Shown here in pieces: positions 1 to 10,105 of a DNA stretch of 64,000 nt. Positions within the stretch are counted from its first letter, which is position 1. The number at the start of each line of letters is the position of its first letter. The notes below the pieces were generated by a model, which saw nothing but the letters and a program-made list of their open reading frames with translations, was not told the origin of the DNA and did not search any database. Made by a program: the position numbers and the translations under genes. The DNA is from Aristolochia californica (Eukaryota; Streptophyta; Magnoliopsida; Piperales; Aristolochiaceae). The stretch spans positions 13,113,955 to 13,177,954 of the forward strand of contig JARWKL010000012.1 in the NCBI GenBank assembly GCA_029961685.1. Reading direction: 5' to 3'.

Positions 1-323
1 ATTTCCCAAACTTGGATAACAAAAATTTTGTGTTCAATTGTGGTGTGTGAATAAATTTTCATTACTTACATTTGTTAATGTTTTAATTTTTTTTCATACA
101 TAAACTCTAAAATTTACATTTTTTTGTGATCTATTTACCTTTTTTTGTTTACGGCATGAAGGGAGAACGAAAACTCAATGTTTTGATTTAATAAAAAAGT
201 GTACATCTAAACTGGAGATGCACAATGCACAAATGTGGAGAGATATAATACCAAAGAGTGTCTGTGATTTTTCAGGATTGTGAGCTCTTTTCAGTTTTTA
301 CTTCTCAGGGTTTACAATCGTCA

Positions 324-343
324 GGAAAAGGGAGAGGCGGGGG
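324..343 (+). other. G-rich tract in monomer A, possible two-layer G-quadruplex
   Basis: The plus strand has four G runs of 2, 3, 2 and 5 with loops of AAAA, AGA and C. This satisfies a loose two-tetrad quadruplex pattern but not the stricter three-tetrad rule. It stands out in an AT-rich monomer. Recurs in every A monomer. Confidence 0.5.
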
Positions 344-397
344 ATTTTTAATTGAGTGTTGACTCCCAATCCGCAAGTCATTTCTTACAATAATATA

Positions 398-465
398 GCC
401 CGTTACGAATGAAAAATCACTTTACAATCATCTATGATTGTTAGGTCAGCTTTTTGCAAACGGGC
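398..465. repeat. 68-bp nested inverted repeat in monomer A
   Basis: The outer arms are GCCCGTT (398-404) and AACGGGC (459-465), perfect complements. Almost exactly in the middle lies an 18-bp dyad, ACAATCAT-CT-ATGATTGT (424-441), with perfect 8-bp arms around a 2-bp spacer. Between them the arms match partly, for example AAAAATCAC on the left against the complement of GTCAGCTTTTT on the right. It could extrude as a cruciform or fold as a hairpin in a transcript, or be a relic of a longer palindrome. It recurs in every A monomer at the same offset. Confidence 0.85.
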
Positions 466-492
466 AAAATAATGGCTTGTTTGACTCGGGTA

Positions 493-512
493 AATATCCC
501 ACCGCACGTTCA
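493..512. repeat. 20-bp block identical in A, B and C (A copy)
   Basis: AATATCCC-ACCGCACGTTCA is unchanged in all three monomer types, although the flanks differ (TA before it in A and B, TG in C; CTAG, TTGAG and CTTCAG after it). It is one of the few GC-rich parts of the monomer and lies about 28 bp right of the outer palindrome arm. Confidence 0.65.
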
Positions 513-544
513 CTAGAGAATTTAATGAGCGTATGTTATTCTCT

Positions 545-583
545 TTAAAAGCTTTGGATCCATAGGTCATTTGCATCTTTAAC
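545..583. repeat. 39-bp block identical in A, B and C (A copy)
   Basis: This 39-bp stretch is base-for-base the same in all three monomer types (B copy 1219-1257, C copy 1892-1930), the longest such identity I found by eye. It contains AAAGCTTT followed directly by TGGATCCA, two perfect 8-bp palindromes, and then ATTTGCAT (569-576), the complement of the ATGCAAAT octamer. It also holds the single BamHI site (GGATCC) that I see per monomer. Conservation against a background of about 10% divergence hints at constraint, such as protein binding, but recent conversion could also explain it. Confidence 0.75.
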
Positions 584-596
584 ATGCTTGAAGCTT

Positions 597-619
597 GCAT
601 ATCCATTTTTAAAACACGT
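597..619. repeat. 23-bp block identical in A, B and C (A copy)
   Basis: A second identical block lies 13 bp after the first and runs from GCATATCC to AAAACACGT. In A and B it leads into the perfect palindrome ACACGTGT (614-621 in A, 1288-1295 in B), with the core CACGTG. In C the palindrome is broken to ACACGTCT. Confidence 0.7.
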
Positions 620-997
620 GTGGAACAAATCTCTTTCTTGTAAAATTCCAAGCTATTAGGGTTGCACTAGTTGAATTTCCCAAACTTGGATAACAAAAGT
701 TTTGTGTTAATTTTTGGTGTGTGAAAAAATTTTTTTACTTACATTTGTTATTGTTTTAAATTTTTTCCATACATAAACTCAAAAATTTTCATTTTGCTGT
801 GATCTATTTGCCTTTTTATGTTTACGGGATGGAGGGAGAGTGAAAACTCAAAGTTTTGATTTAAGAAAAAAGTGTACATCTAAAATGGAGACGCACAGTG
901 CACAAATGTAGAGAGAGATACTTACAATGAGTGTCTGCAATTTTTAGGGAATTTAAGCTCTCTTTTTAGTTTTTATATCTCAGGTTTTGCAATCGTC

Positions 998-1017
998 GGG
1001 AAAAGGGGAAGGCGGGG
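998..1017 (+). other. G-rich tract in monomer B, possible two-layer G-quadruplex
   Basis: G runs of 3, 4, 2 and 4 separated by AAAA, AA and C. Same place in the monomer as the A tract but with different run lengths. The matching part of monomer C (1670-1688) is interrupted by CAT and no longer fits the pattern. Confidence 0.5.
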
Positions 1018-1072
1018 TGTTTTTAACTGAGTGTTGACTCCCAATCCGTAAGTCATTTCTTACAAAAATATA

Positions 1073-1140
1073 GCCCGTTACGGATGATAAATAACTTTAC
1101 AATCATCTATGATTGTTAGGTAAGCTTTTTGTGAACGGGC
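1073..1140. repeat. 68-bp nested inverted repeat in monomer B
   Basis: Same structure as in monomer A: outer arms GCCCGTT (1073-1079) and AACGGGC (1134-1140), inner dyad ACAATCAT-CT-ATGATTGT (1099-1116). The sequence between inner and outer arms differs from A at several positions (GGATGATAAATAAC on the left, GTAAGCTTTTTGTG on the right), while both perfect arm pairs are kept. Recurs in every B monomer. Confidence 0.85.
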
Positions 1141-1348
1141 AAAATAATGGCTAGTTCGATTCTGGTAAATATCCCACCGCACGTTCATTGAGAATTTAAT
1201 GAGCTTTTGTTATTCTCTTTAAAAGCTTTGGATCCATAGGTCATTTGCATCTTTAACATGTTTCAAGCATGCATATCCATTTTTAAAACACGTGTAGAAG
1301 AAATCTCTTTCTTGTAAAATTCCATGCAATTAGGGTTGAACTAGTGGA

Positions 1349-2021
1349 ATTTCTCAAACTTGGAAAACAAAACTTTTGTGTTCATTTGTGGTGTGTGAGT
1401 AAATTTTCTGTACTTACATTCGTTATTGTTTTAATTTTTTTCACACATAAACTCGAAAATTTTCATTTTGTTGTGATCTATTTGCCTTTTTTGGTTTACA
1501 GGATGAAGGGAGAGCGAAAACTCAAAGTTTTGATTTAAGAAAAAAGTGTACATCTAAAATGGAGATGCACAATGCACAATTGTAGGGAGAGATAACTCCA
1601 AAGAGTGTTTGTAATTTTTAGGGATTGTAAGATCTTTTTAGTTTTTGTATCTCAGGTTTTGCAATCGTCGGGAAAACATGGAGGCGTGCTATTTTTAACT
1701 GACTGTTGACTCCCGATCCGTATGTCTTTTCTTACAAAAATATAGCCCGTTACTCATGATAAATCACATTACAATCATCTATGATTCTTAGGTCAGCTTT
1801 TTGAAAACGGGCAAAATAATGGCTTCTTTCACTCGGGTGAATATCCCACCGCACGTTCACTTCAGAATTTAATGAGTGTTTGTTATTCTAATTAAAAGCT
1901 TTGGATCCATAGGTCATTTGCATCTTTAACGTGTTTCAAGCATGCATATCCATTTTTAAAACACGTCTAGAAGAATTCTCTTTCTTGTAAAATTTCAAGC
2001 TATTAGGGTTGAACTAGTGGA
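1349..2021. repeat. Satellite monomer type C (reference copy, unit 1)
   Basis: A 673-bp monomer, the third in the trimer, marked by ATTTCTCAAACTTGGAAAAC at its start. Several elements of A and B are damaged in it: the inner dyad ends in ATGATTCT instead of ATGATTGT (1771-1788), the palindrome ACACGTGT has become ACACGTCT (1961-1968), and the G-rich tract is interrupted (GGGAAAACATGGAGGCGTG, 1670-1688). The outer arms GCCCGTT/AACGGGC (1745-1812) and the 39-bp shared block (1892-1930) are intact. A plus-strand open frame of 64 codons (1344-1538) begins with GTG at the B/C junction. It is absent from A and B and is treated as chance. Confidence 0.95.
1745..1812. repeat. 68-bp nested inverted repeat in monomer C, inner dyad weakened
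   Basis: Outer arms GCCCGTT (1745-1751) and AACGGGC (1806-1812) are perfect. The inner dyad (1771-1788) reads ACAATCAT-CT-ATGATTCT: one G-to-C change breaks the seventh pair, leaving six contiguous pairs and a mismatch. All C copies I read share this change. Confidence 0.8.
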
Positions 2022-4042
2022 ATTTCCCAAACTTGGATAACAAAAATTTTGTGTTCAATTGTGGTGTGTGAATAAATTTTCATTACTTACATTTGTTAAT
2101 GTTTTAATTTTTTTTCATACATAAACTCTAAAATTTACATTTTTTTGTGATCTATTTACCTTTTTTTGTTTACGGCATGAAGGGAGAACGAAAACTCAAT
2201 GTTTTGATTTAATAAAAAAGTGTACATCTAAACTGGAGATGCACAATGCACAAATGTGGAGAGATATAATACCAAAGAGTGTCTGTGATTTTTCAGGATT
2301 GTGAGCTCTTTTCAGTTTTTACTTCTCAGGGTTTACAATCGTCAGGAAAAGGGAGAGGCGGGGGATTTTTAATTGAGTGTTGACTCCCAATCCGCAAGTC
2401 ATTTCTTACAATAATATAGCCCGTTACGAATGAAAAATCACTTTACAATCATCTATGATTGTTAGGTCAGCTTTTTGCAAACGGGCAAAATAATGGCTTG
2501 TTTGACTCGGGTAAATATCCCACCGCACGTTCACTAGAGAATTTAATGAGCGTATGTTATTCTCTTTAAAAGCTTTGGATCCATAGGTCATTTGCATCTT
2601 TAACATGCTTGAAGCTTGCATATCCATTTTTAAAACACGTGTGGAACAAATCTCTTTCTTGTAAAATTCCAAGCTATTAGGGTTGCACTAGTTGAATTTC
2701 CCAAACTTGGATAACAAAAGTTTTGTGTTAATTTTTGGTGTGTGAAAAAATTTTTTTACTTACATTTGTTATTGTTTTAAATTTTTTCCATACATAAACT
2801 CAAAAATTTTCATTTTGCTGTGATCTATTTGCCTTTTTATGTTTACGGGATGGAGGGAGAGTGAAAACTCAAAGTTTTGATTTAAGAAAAAAGTGTACAT
2901 CTAAAATGGAGACGCACAGTGCACAAATGTAGAGAGAGATACTTACAATGAGTGTCTGCAATTTTTAGGGAATTTAAGCTCTCTTTTTAGTTTTTATATC
3001 TCAGGTTTTGCAATCGTCGGGAAAAGGGGAAGGCGGGGTGTTTTTAACTGAGTGTTGACTCCCAATCCGTAAGTCATTTCTTACAAAAATATAGCCCGTT
3101 ACGGATGATAAATAACTTTACAATCATCTATGATTGTTAGGTAAGCTTTTTGTGAACGGGCAAAATAATGGCTAGTTCGATTCTGGTAAATATCCCACCG
3201 CACGTTCATTGAGAATTTAATGAGCTTTTGTTATTCTCTTTAAAAGCTTTGGATCCATAGGTCATTTGCATCTTTAACATGTTTCAAGCATGCATATCCA
3301 TTTTTAAAACACGTGTAGAAGAAATCTCTTTCTTGTAAAATTCCATGCAATTAGGGTTGAACTAGTGGAATTTCTCAAACTTGGAAAACAAAACTTTTGT
3401 GTTCATTTGTGGTGTGTGAGTAAATTTTCTGTACTTACATTCGTTATTGTTTTAATTTTTTTCACACATAAACTCGAAAATTTTCATTTTGTTGTGATCT
3501 ATTTGCCTTTTTTGGTTTACAGGATGAAGGGAGAGCGAAAACTCAAAGTTTTGATTTAAGAAAAAAGTGTACATCTAAAATGGAGATGCACAATGCACAA
3601 TTGTAGGGAGAGATAACTCCAAAGAGTGTTTGTAATTTTTAGGGATTGTAAGATCTTTTTAGTTTTTGTATCTCAGGTTTTGCAATCGTCGGGAAAACAT
3701 GGAGGCGTGCTATTTTTAACTGACTGTTGACTCCCGATCCGTATGTCTTTTCTTACAAAAATATAGCCCGTTACTCATGATAAATCACATTACAATCATC
3801 TATGATTCTTAGGTCAGCTTTTTGAAAACGGGCAAAATAATGGCTTCTTTCACTCGGGTGAATATCCCACCGCACGTTCACTTCAGAATTTAATGAGTGT
3901 TTGTTATTCTAATTAAAAGCTTTGGATCCATAGGTCATTTGCATCTTTAACGTGTTTCAAGCATGCATATCCATTTTTAAAACACGTCTAGAAGAATTCT
4001 CTTTCTTGTAAAATTTCAAGCTATTAGGGTTGAACTAGTGGA
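2022..4042. repeat. HOR unit 2
   Basis: A 2022-2695, B 2696-3369, C 3370-4042. Same marker states as unit 1, including the C-monomer C at 3442 found only in units 1, 2, 3 and 5. Confidence 0.95.
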
Positions 4043-6063
4043 ATTTCCCAAACTTGGATAACAAAAATTTTGTGTTCAATTGTGGTGTGTGAATAAATTT
4101 TCATTACTTACATTTGTTAATGTTTTAATTTTTTTTCATACATAAACTCTAAAATTTACATTTTTTTGTGATCTATTTACCTTTTTTTGTTTACGGCATG
4201 AAGGGAGAACGAAAACTCAATGTTTTGATTTAATAAAAAAGTGTACATCTAAACTGGAGATGCACAATGCACAAATGTGGAGAGATATAATACCAAAGAG
4301 TGTCTGTGATTTTTCAGGATTGTGAGCTCTTTTCAGTTTTTACTTCTCAGGGTTTACAATCGTCAGGAAAAGGGAGAGGCGGGGGATTTTTAATTGAGTG
4401 TTGACTCCCAATCCGCAAGTCATTTCTTACAATAATATAGCCCGTTACGAATGAAAAATCACTTTACAATCATCTATGATTGTTAGGTCAGCTTTTTGCA
4501 AACGGGCAAAATAATGGCTTGTTTGACTCGGGTAAATATCCCACCGCACGTTCACTAGAGAATTTAATGAGCGTATGTTATTCTCTTTAAAAGCTTTGGA
4601 TCCATAGGTCATTTGCATCTTTAACATGCTTGAAGCTTGCATATCCATTTTTAAAACACGTGTGGAACAAATCTCTTTCTTGTAAAATTCCAAGCTATTA
4701 GGGTTGCACTAGTTGAATTTCCCAAACTTGGATAACAAAAGTTTTGTGTTAATTTTTGGTGTGTGAAAAAATTTTTTTACTTACATTTGTTATTGTTTTA
4801 AATTTTTTCCATACATAAACTCAAAAATTTTCATTTTGCTGTGATCTATTTGCCTTTTTATGTTTACGGGATGGAGGGAGAGTGAAAACTCAAAGTTTTG
4901 ATTTAAGAAAAAAGTGTACATCTAAAATGGAGACGCACAGTGCACAAATGTAGAGAGAGATACTTACAATGAGTGTCTGCAATTTTTAGGGAATTTAAGC
5001 TCTCTTTTTAGTTTTTATATCTCAGGTTTTGCAATCGTCGGGAAAAGGGGAAGGCGGGGTGTTTTTAACTGAGTGTTGACTCCCAATCCGTAAGTCATTT
5101 CTTACAAAAATATAGCCCGTTACGGATGATAAATAACTTTACAATCATCTATGATTGTTAGGTAAGCTTTTTGTGAACGGGCAAAATAATGGCTAGTTCG
5201 ATTCTGGTAAATATCCCACCGCACGTTCATTGAGAATTTAATGAGCTTTTGTTATTCTCTTTAAAAGCTTTGGATCCATAGGTCATTTGCATCTTTAACA
5301 TGTTTCAAGCATGCATATCCATTTTTAAAACACGTGTAGAAGAAATCTCTTTCTTGTAAAATTCCATGCAATTAGGGTTGAACTAGTGGAATTTCTCAAA
5401 CTTGGAAAACAAAACTTTTGTGTTCATTTGTGGTGTGTGAGTAAATTTTCTGTACTTACATTCGTTATTGTTTTAATTTTTTTCACACATAAACTCGAAA
5501 ATTTTCATTTTGTTGTGATCTATTTGCCTTTTTTGGTTTACAGGATGAAGGGCGAGCGAAAACTCAAAGTTTTGATTTAAGAAAAAAGTGTACATCTAAA
5601 ATGGAGATGCACAATGCACAATTGTAGGGAGAGATAACTCCAAAGAGTGTTTGTAATTTTTAGGGATTGTAAGATCTTTTTAGTTTTTGTATCTCAGGTT
5701 TTGCAATCGTCGGGAAAACATGGAGGCGTGCTATTTTTAACTGACTGTTGACTCCCGATCCGTATGTCTTTTCTTACAAAAATATAGCCCGTTACTCATG
5801 ATAAATCACATTACAATCATCTATGATTCTTAGGTCAGCTTTTTGAAAACGGGCAAAATAATGGCTTCTTTCACTCGGGTGAATATCCCACCGCACGTTC
5901 ACTTCAGAATTTAATGAGTGTTTGTTATTCTAATTAAAAGCTTTGGATCCATAGGTCATTTGCATCTTTAACGTGTTTCAAGCATGCATATCCATTTTTA
6001 AAACACGTCTAGAAGAATTCTCTTTCTTGTAAAATTTCAAGCTATTAGGGTTGAACTAGTGGA
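4043..6063. repeat. HOR unit 3
   Basis: A 4043-4716, B 4717-5390, C 5391-6063. Carries C at 5463 and the rare C at 5553 (GGGCGAGCG instead of GGGAGAGCG), a state shared only with unit 5. Confidence 0.95.
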
Positions 6064-8084
6064 ATTTCCCAAACTTGGATAACAAAAATTTTGTGTTCAA
6101 TTGTGGTGTGTGAATAAATTTTCATTACTTACATTTGTTAATGTTTTAATTTTTTTTCATACATAAACTCTAAAATTTACATTTTTTTGTGATCTATTTA
6201 CCTTTTTTTGTTTACGGCATGAAGGGAGAACGAAAACTCAATGTTTTGATTTAATAAAAAAGTGTACATCTAAACTGGAGATGCACAATGCACAAATGTG
6301 GAGAGATATAATACCAAAGAGTGTCTGTGATTTTTCAGGATTGTGAGCTCTTTTCAGTTTTTACTTCTCAGGGTTTACAATCGTCAGGAAAAGGGAGAGG
6401 CGGGGGATTTTTAATTGAGTGTTGACTCCCAATCCGCAAGTCATTTCTTACAATAATATAGCCCGTTACGAATGAAAAATCACTTTACAATCATCTATGA
6501 TTGTTAGGTCAGCTTTTTGCAAACGGGCAAAATAATGGCTTGTTTGACTCGGGTAAATATCCCACCGCACGTTCACTAGAGAATTTAATGAGCGTATGTT
6601 ATTCTCTTTAAAAGCTTTGGATCCATAGGTCATTTGCATCTTTAACATGCTTGAAGCTTGCATATCCATTTTTAAAACACGTGTGGAACAAATCTCTTTC
6701 TTGTAAAATTCCAAGCTATTAGGGTTGCACTAGTTGAATTTCCCAAACTTGGATAACAAAAGTTTTGTGTTAATTTTTGGTGTGTGAAAAAAATTTTTTA
6801 CTTACATTTGTTATTGTTTTAAATTTTTTCCATACATAAACTCAAAAATTTTCATTTTGCTGTGATCTATTTGCCTTTTTATGTTTACGGGATGGAGGGA
6901 GAGTGAAAACTCAAAGTTTTGATTTAAGAAAAAAGTGTACATCTAAAATGGAGACGCACAGTGCACAAATGTAGAGAGAGATACTTACAATGAGTGTCTG
7001 CAATTTTTAGGGAATTTAAGCTCTCTTTTTAGTTTTTATATCTCAGGTTTTGCAATCGTCGGGAAAAGGGGAAGGCGGGGTGTTTTTAACTGAGTGTTGA
7101 CTCCCAATCCGTAAGTCATTTCTTACAAAAATATAGCCCGTTACGGATGATAAATAACTTTACAATCATCTATGATTGTTAGGTAAGCTTTTTGTGAACG
7201 GGCAAAATAATGGCTAGTTCGATTCTGGTAAATATCCCACCGCACGTTCATTGAGAATTTAATGAGCTTTTGTTATTCTCTTTAAAAGCTTTGGATCCAT
7301 AGGTCATTTGCATCTTTAACATGTTTCAAGCATGCATATCCATTTTTAAAACACGTGTAGAAGAAATCTCTTTCTTGTAAAATTCCATGCAATTAGGGTT
7401 GAACTAGTGGAATTTCTCAAACTTGGAAAACAAAACTTTTGTGTTCATTTGTGGTGTGTCAGTAAATTTTCTGTACTTACATTTGTTATTGTTTTAATTT
7501 TTTTCACACATAAACTCGAAAATTTTCATTTTGTTGTGATCTATTTGCCTTTTTTGGTTTACAGGATGAAGGGAGAGCGAAAACTCAAAGTTTTGATTTA
7601 AGAAAAAAGTGTACATCTAAAATGGAGATGCACAATGCACAATTGTAGGGAGAGATAACTCCAAAGAGTGTTTGTAATTTTTAGGGATTGTAAGATCTTT
7701 TTAGTTTTTGTATCTCAGGTTTTGCAATCGTCGGGAAAACATGGAGGCGTGCTATTTTTAACTGACTGTTGACTCCCGATCCGTATGTCTTTTCTTACAA
7801 AAATATAGCCCGTTACTCATGATAAATCACATTACAATCATCTATGATTCTTAGGTCAGCTTTTTGAAAACGGGCAAAATAATGGCTTCTTTCACTCGGG
7901 TGAATATCCCACCGCACGTTCACTTCAGAATTTAATGAGTGTTTGTTATTCTAATTAAAAGCTTTGGATCCATAGGTCATTTGCATCTTTAACGTGTTTC
8001 AAGCATGCATATCCATTTTTAAAACACGTCTAGAAGAATTCTCTTTCTTGTAAAATTTCAAGCTATTAGGGTTGAACTAGTGGA
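6064..8084. repeat. HOR unit 4
   Basis: A 6064-6737, B 6738-7411, C 7412-8084. Carries A at 6793 (A7T6 tract in B) and C at 7460 (GTGTGTCAG in C), a pair of states shared only with unit 6. Confidence 0.95.
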
Positions 8085-10105
8085 ATTTCCCAAACTTGGA
8101 TAACAAAAATTTTGTGTTCAATTGTGGTGTGTGAATAAATTTTCATTACTTACATTTGTTAATGTTTTAATTTTTTTTCATACATAAACTCTAAAATTTA
8201 CATTTTTTTGTGATCTATTTACCTTTTTTTGTTTACGGCATGAAGGGAGAACGAAAACTCAATGTTTTGATTTAATAAAAAAGTGTACATCTAAACTGGA
8301 GATGCACAATGCACAAATGTGGAGAGATATAATACCAAAGAGTGTCTGTGATTTTTCAGGATTGTGAGCTCTTTTCAGTTTTTACTTCTCAGGGTTTACA
8401 ATCGTCAGGAAAAGGGAGAGGCGGGGGATTTTTAATTGAGTGTTGACTCCCAATCCGCAAGTCATTTCTTACAATAATATAGCCCGTTACGAATGAAAAA
8501 TCACTTTACAATCATCTATGATTGTTAGGTCAGCTTTTTGCAAACGGGCAAAATAATGGCTTGTTTGACTCGGGTAAATATCCCACCGCACGTTCACTAG
8601 AGAATTTAATGAGCGTATGTTATTCTCTTTAAAAGCTTTGGATCCATAGGTCATTTGCATCTTTAACATGCTTGAAGCTTGCATATCCATTTTTAAAACA
8701 CGTGTGGAACAAATCTCTTTCTTGTAAAATTCCAAGCTATTAGGGTTGCACTAGTTGAATTTCCCAAACTTGGATAACAAAAGTTTTGTGTTAATTTTTG
8801 GTGTGTGAAAAAATTTTTTTACTTACATTTGTTATTGTTTTAAATTTTTTCCATACATAAACTCAAAAATTTTCATTTTGCTGTGATCTATTTGCCTTTT
8901 TATGTTTACGGGATGGAGGGAGAGTGAAAACTCAAAGTTTTGATTTAAGAAAAAAGTGTACATCTAAAATGGAGACGCACAGTGCACAAATGTAGAGAGA
9001 GATACTTACAATGAGTGTCTGCAATTTTTAGGGAATTTAAGCTCTCTTTTTAGTTTTTATATCTCAGGTTTTGCAATCGTCGGGAAAAGGGGAAGGCGGG
9101 GTGTTTTTAACTGAGTGTTGACTCCCAATCCGTAAGTCATTTCTTACAAAAATATAGCCCGTTACGGATGATAAATAACTTTACAATCATCTATGATTGT
9201 TAGGTAAGCTTTTTGTGAACGGGCAAAATAATGGCTAGTTCGATTCTGGTAAATATCCCACCGCACGTTCATTGAGAATTTAATGAGCTTTTGTTATTCT
9301 CTTTAAAAGCTTTGGATCCATAGGTCATTTGCATCTTTAACATGTTTCAAGCATGCATATCCATTTTTAAAACACGTGTAGAAGAAATCTCTTTCTTGTA
9401 AAATTCCATGCAATTAGGGTTGAACTAGTGGAATTTCTCAAACTTGGAAAACAAAACTTTTGTGTTCATTTGTGGTGTGTGAGTAAATTTTCTGTACTTA
9501 CATTCGTTATTGTTTTAATTTTTTTCACACATAAACTCGAAAATTTTCATTTTGTTGTGATCTATTTGCCTTTTTTGGTTTACAGGATGAAGGGCGAGCG
9601 AAAACTCAAAGTTTTGATTTAAGAAAAAAGTGTACATCTAAAATGGAGATGCACAATGCACAATTGTAGGGAGAGATAACTCCAAAGAGTGTTTGTAATT
9701 TTTAGGGATTGTAAGATCTTTTTAGTTTTTGTATCTCAGGTTTTGCAATCGTCGGGAAAACATGGAGGCGTGCTATTTTTAACTGACTGTTGACTCCCGA
9801 TCCGTATGTCTTTTCTTACAAAAATATAGCCCGTTACTCATGATAAATCACATTACAATCATCTATGATTCTTAGGTCAGCTTTTTGAAAACGGGCAAAA
9901 TAATGGCTTCTTTCACTCGGGTGAATATCCCACCGCACGTTCACTTCAGAATTTAATGAGTGTTTGTTATTCTAATTAAAAGCTTTGGATCCATAGGTCA
10001 TTTGCATCTTTAACGTGTTTCAAGCATGCATATCCATTTTTAAAACACGTCTAGAAGAATTCTCTTTCTTGTAAAATTTCAAGCTATTAGGGTTGAACTA
10101 GTGGA
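8085..10105. repeat. HOR unit 5
   Basis: A 8085-8758, B 8759-9432, C 9433-10105. Same markers as unit 3: C at 9505 and C at 9595. It therefore looks like a copy of unit 3, not of its neighbour unit 4. Confidence 0.95.

Larger units (their letters stand above)
1..674. repeat. Satellite monomer type A (reference copy, unit 1)
   Basis: A 674-bp monomer, the first in the trimer. It is told from B and C by CTTGGATAACAAAAATTTTG at its start, the T7 run near 119-125, the strongest G-rich tract (324-343), GCTTGAAGC near 587 and the junction TTGCACTAGTTGA at its end. It carries a 68-bp nested inverted repeat (398-465), a 39-bp block shared by all types (545-583) and the palindrome ACACGTGT (614-621). 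An open frame of 82 codons on the minus strand (403-651) exists only in this type. It starts with TTG and is not conserved in B or C, so it is not called a gene. Confidence 0.95.
675..1348. repeat. Satellite monomer type B (reference copy, unit 1)
   Basis: A 674-bp monomer, the second in the trimer. It differs from A in the A6T7 tract at 724-736, the CATTTTGCTG stretch near 790, the purine tract GGGAAAAGGGGAAGGCGGGG (998-1017) and CTAGTTCGATTCTGG near 1151-1165. The last replaces TTTGACTCGGG of A and resembles a Pol III B box by chance. It carries the 68-bp inverted repeat (1073-1140), the 39-bp shared block (1219-1257) and ACACGTGT (1288-1295). Two positions of this monomer, 730 (T/A) and 790 (C/G), vary between units and are useful markers. 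No open reading frame of note. Confidence 0.95.
1..2021. repeat. HOR unit 1
   Basis: Reference unit: A 1-674, B 675-1348, C 1349-2021. Marker states: T at 730, C at 790, G at 1397, C at 1421, A at 1511. By eye unit 2 carries the same marker states. Confidence 0.95.

Noticed and set aside
398..465. tRNA-like fold suggested by the 7-bp outer arms and near-tRNA length
   Set aside because: No A box or B box at the right spacing, no anticodon or T arm, and the inner part forms one long dyad instead of three arms.
451..466. CENP-B-box-like sequence near TGCAAACGGGCA
   Set aside because: Only the CGGG half and one further essential base fit the nTTCGnnnnAnnCGGGn pattern; the TTCG half is missing in A, and B and C fit no better. 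The CGGG is explained by the palindrome arm.
403..651. Minus-strand 82-codon open frame repeated in every unit
   Set aside because: It begins with TTG, has no recognisable domain, and is open only in monomer A; the matching parts of B and C do not keep it. Its identity across units only mirrors the identity of the repeat. One unit pair (11, 12) carries a Phe to Leu change with no sign of selection.
814..824. Exact match to the yeast ARS consensus (TTTTATGTTTA) in monomer B
   Set aside because: The consensus is specific to budding yeast, is expected by chance in AT-rich DNA, and is not kept in A or C. No evidence for an origin.
856..870. Small inverted repeat AAAACT-CAA-AGTTTT
   Set aside because: Six-base AT-rich arms are expected by chance in this composition, and the arm is weakened in monomer A, so it is not listed as a feature.
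1344..1538. Plus-strand 64-codon hydrophobic open frame repeated in every unit
   Set aside because: It starts with GTG across the B/C monomer junction, its hydrophobic look follows from T-rich sequence, and it is not kept in A or B. The variants between units include three silent and one Asn to Ile change, far too few to show coding constraint.
1..2021. LTR or DNA transposon inside the unit
   Set aside because: No terminal repeats with target-site duplications, no reverse transcriptase, integrase or transposase frames. The only inverted repeats are short and lie inside each monomer.
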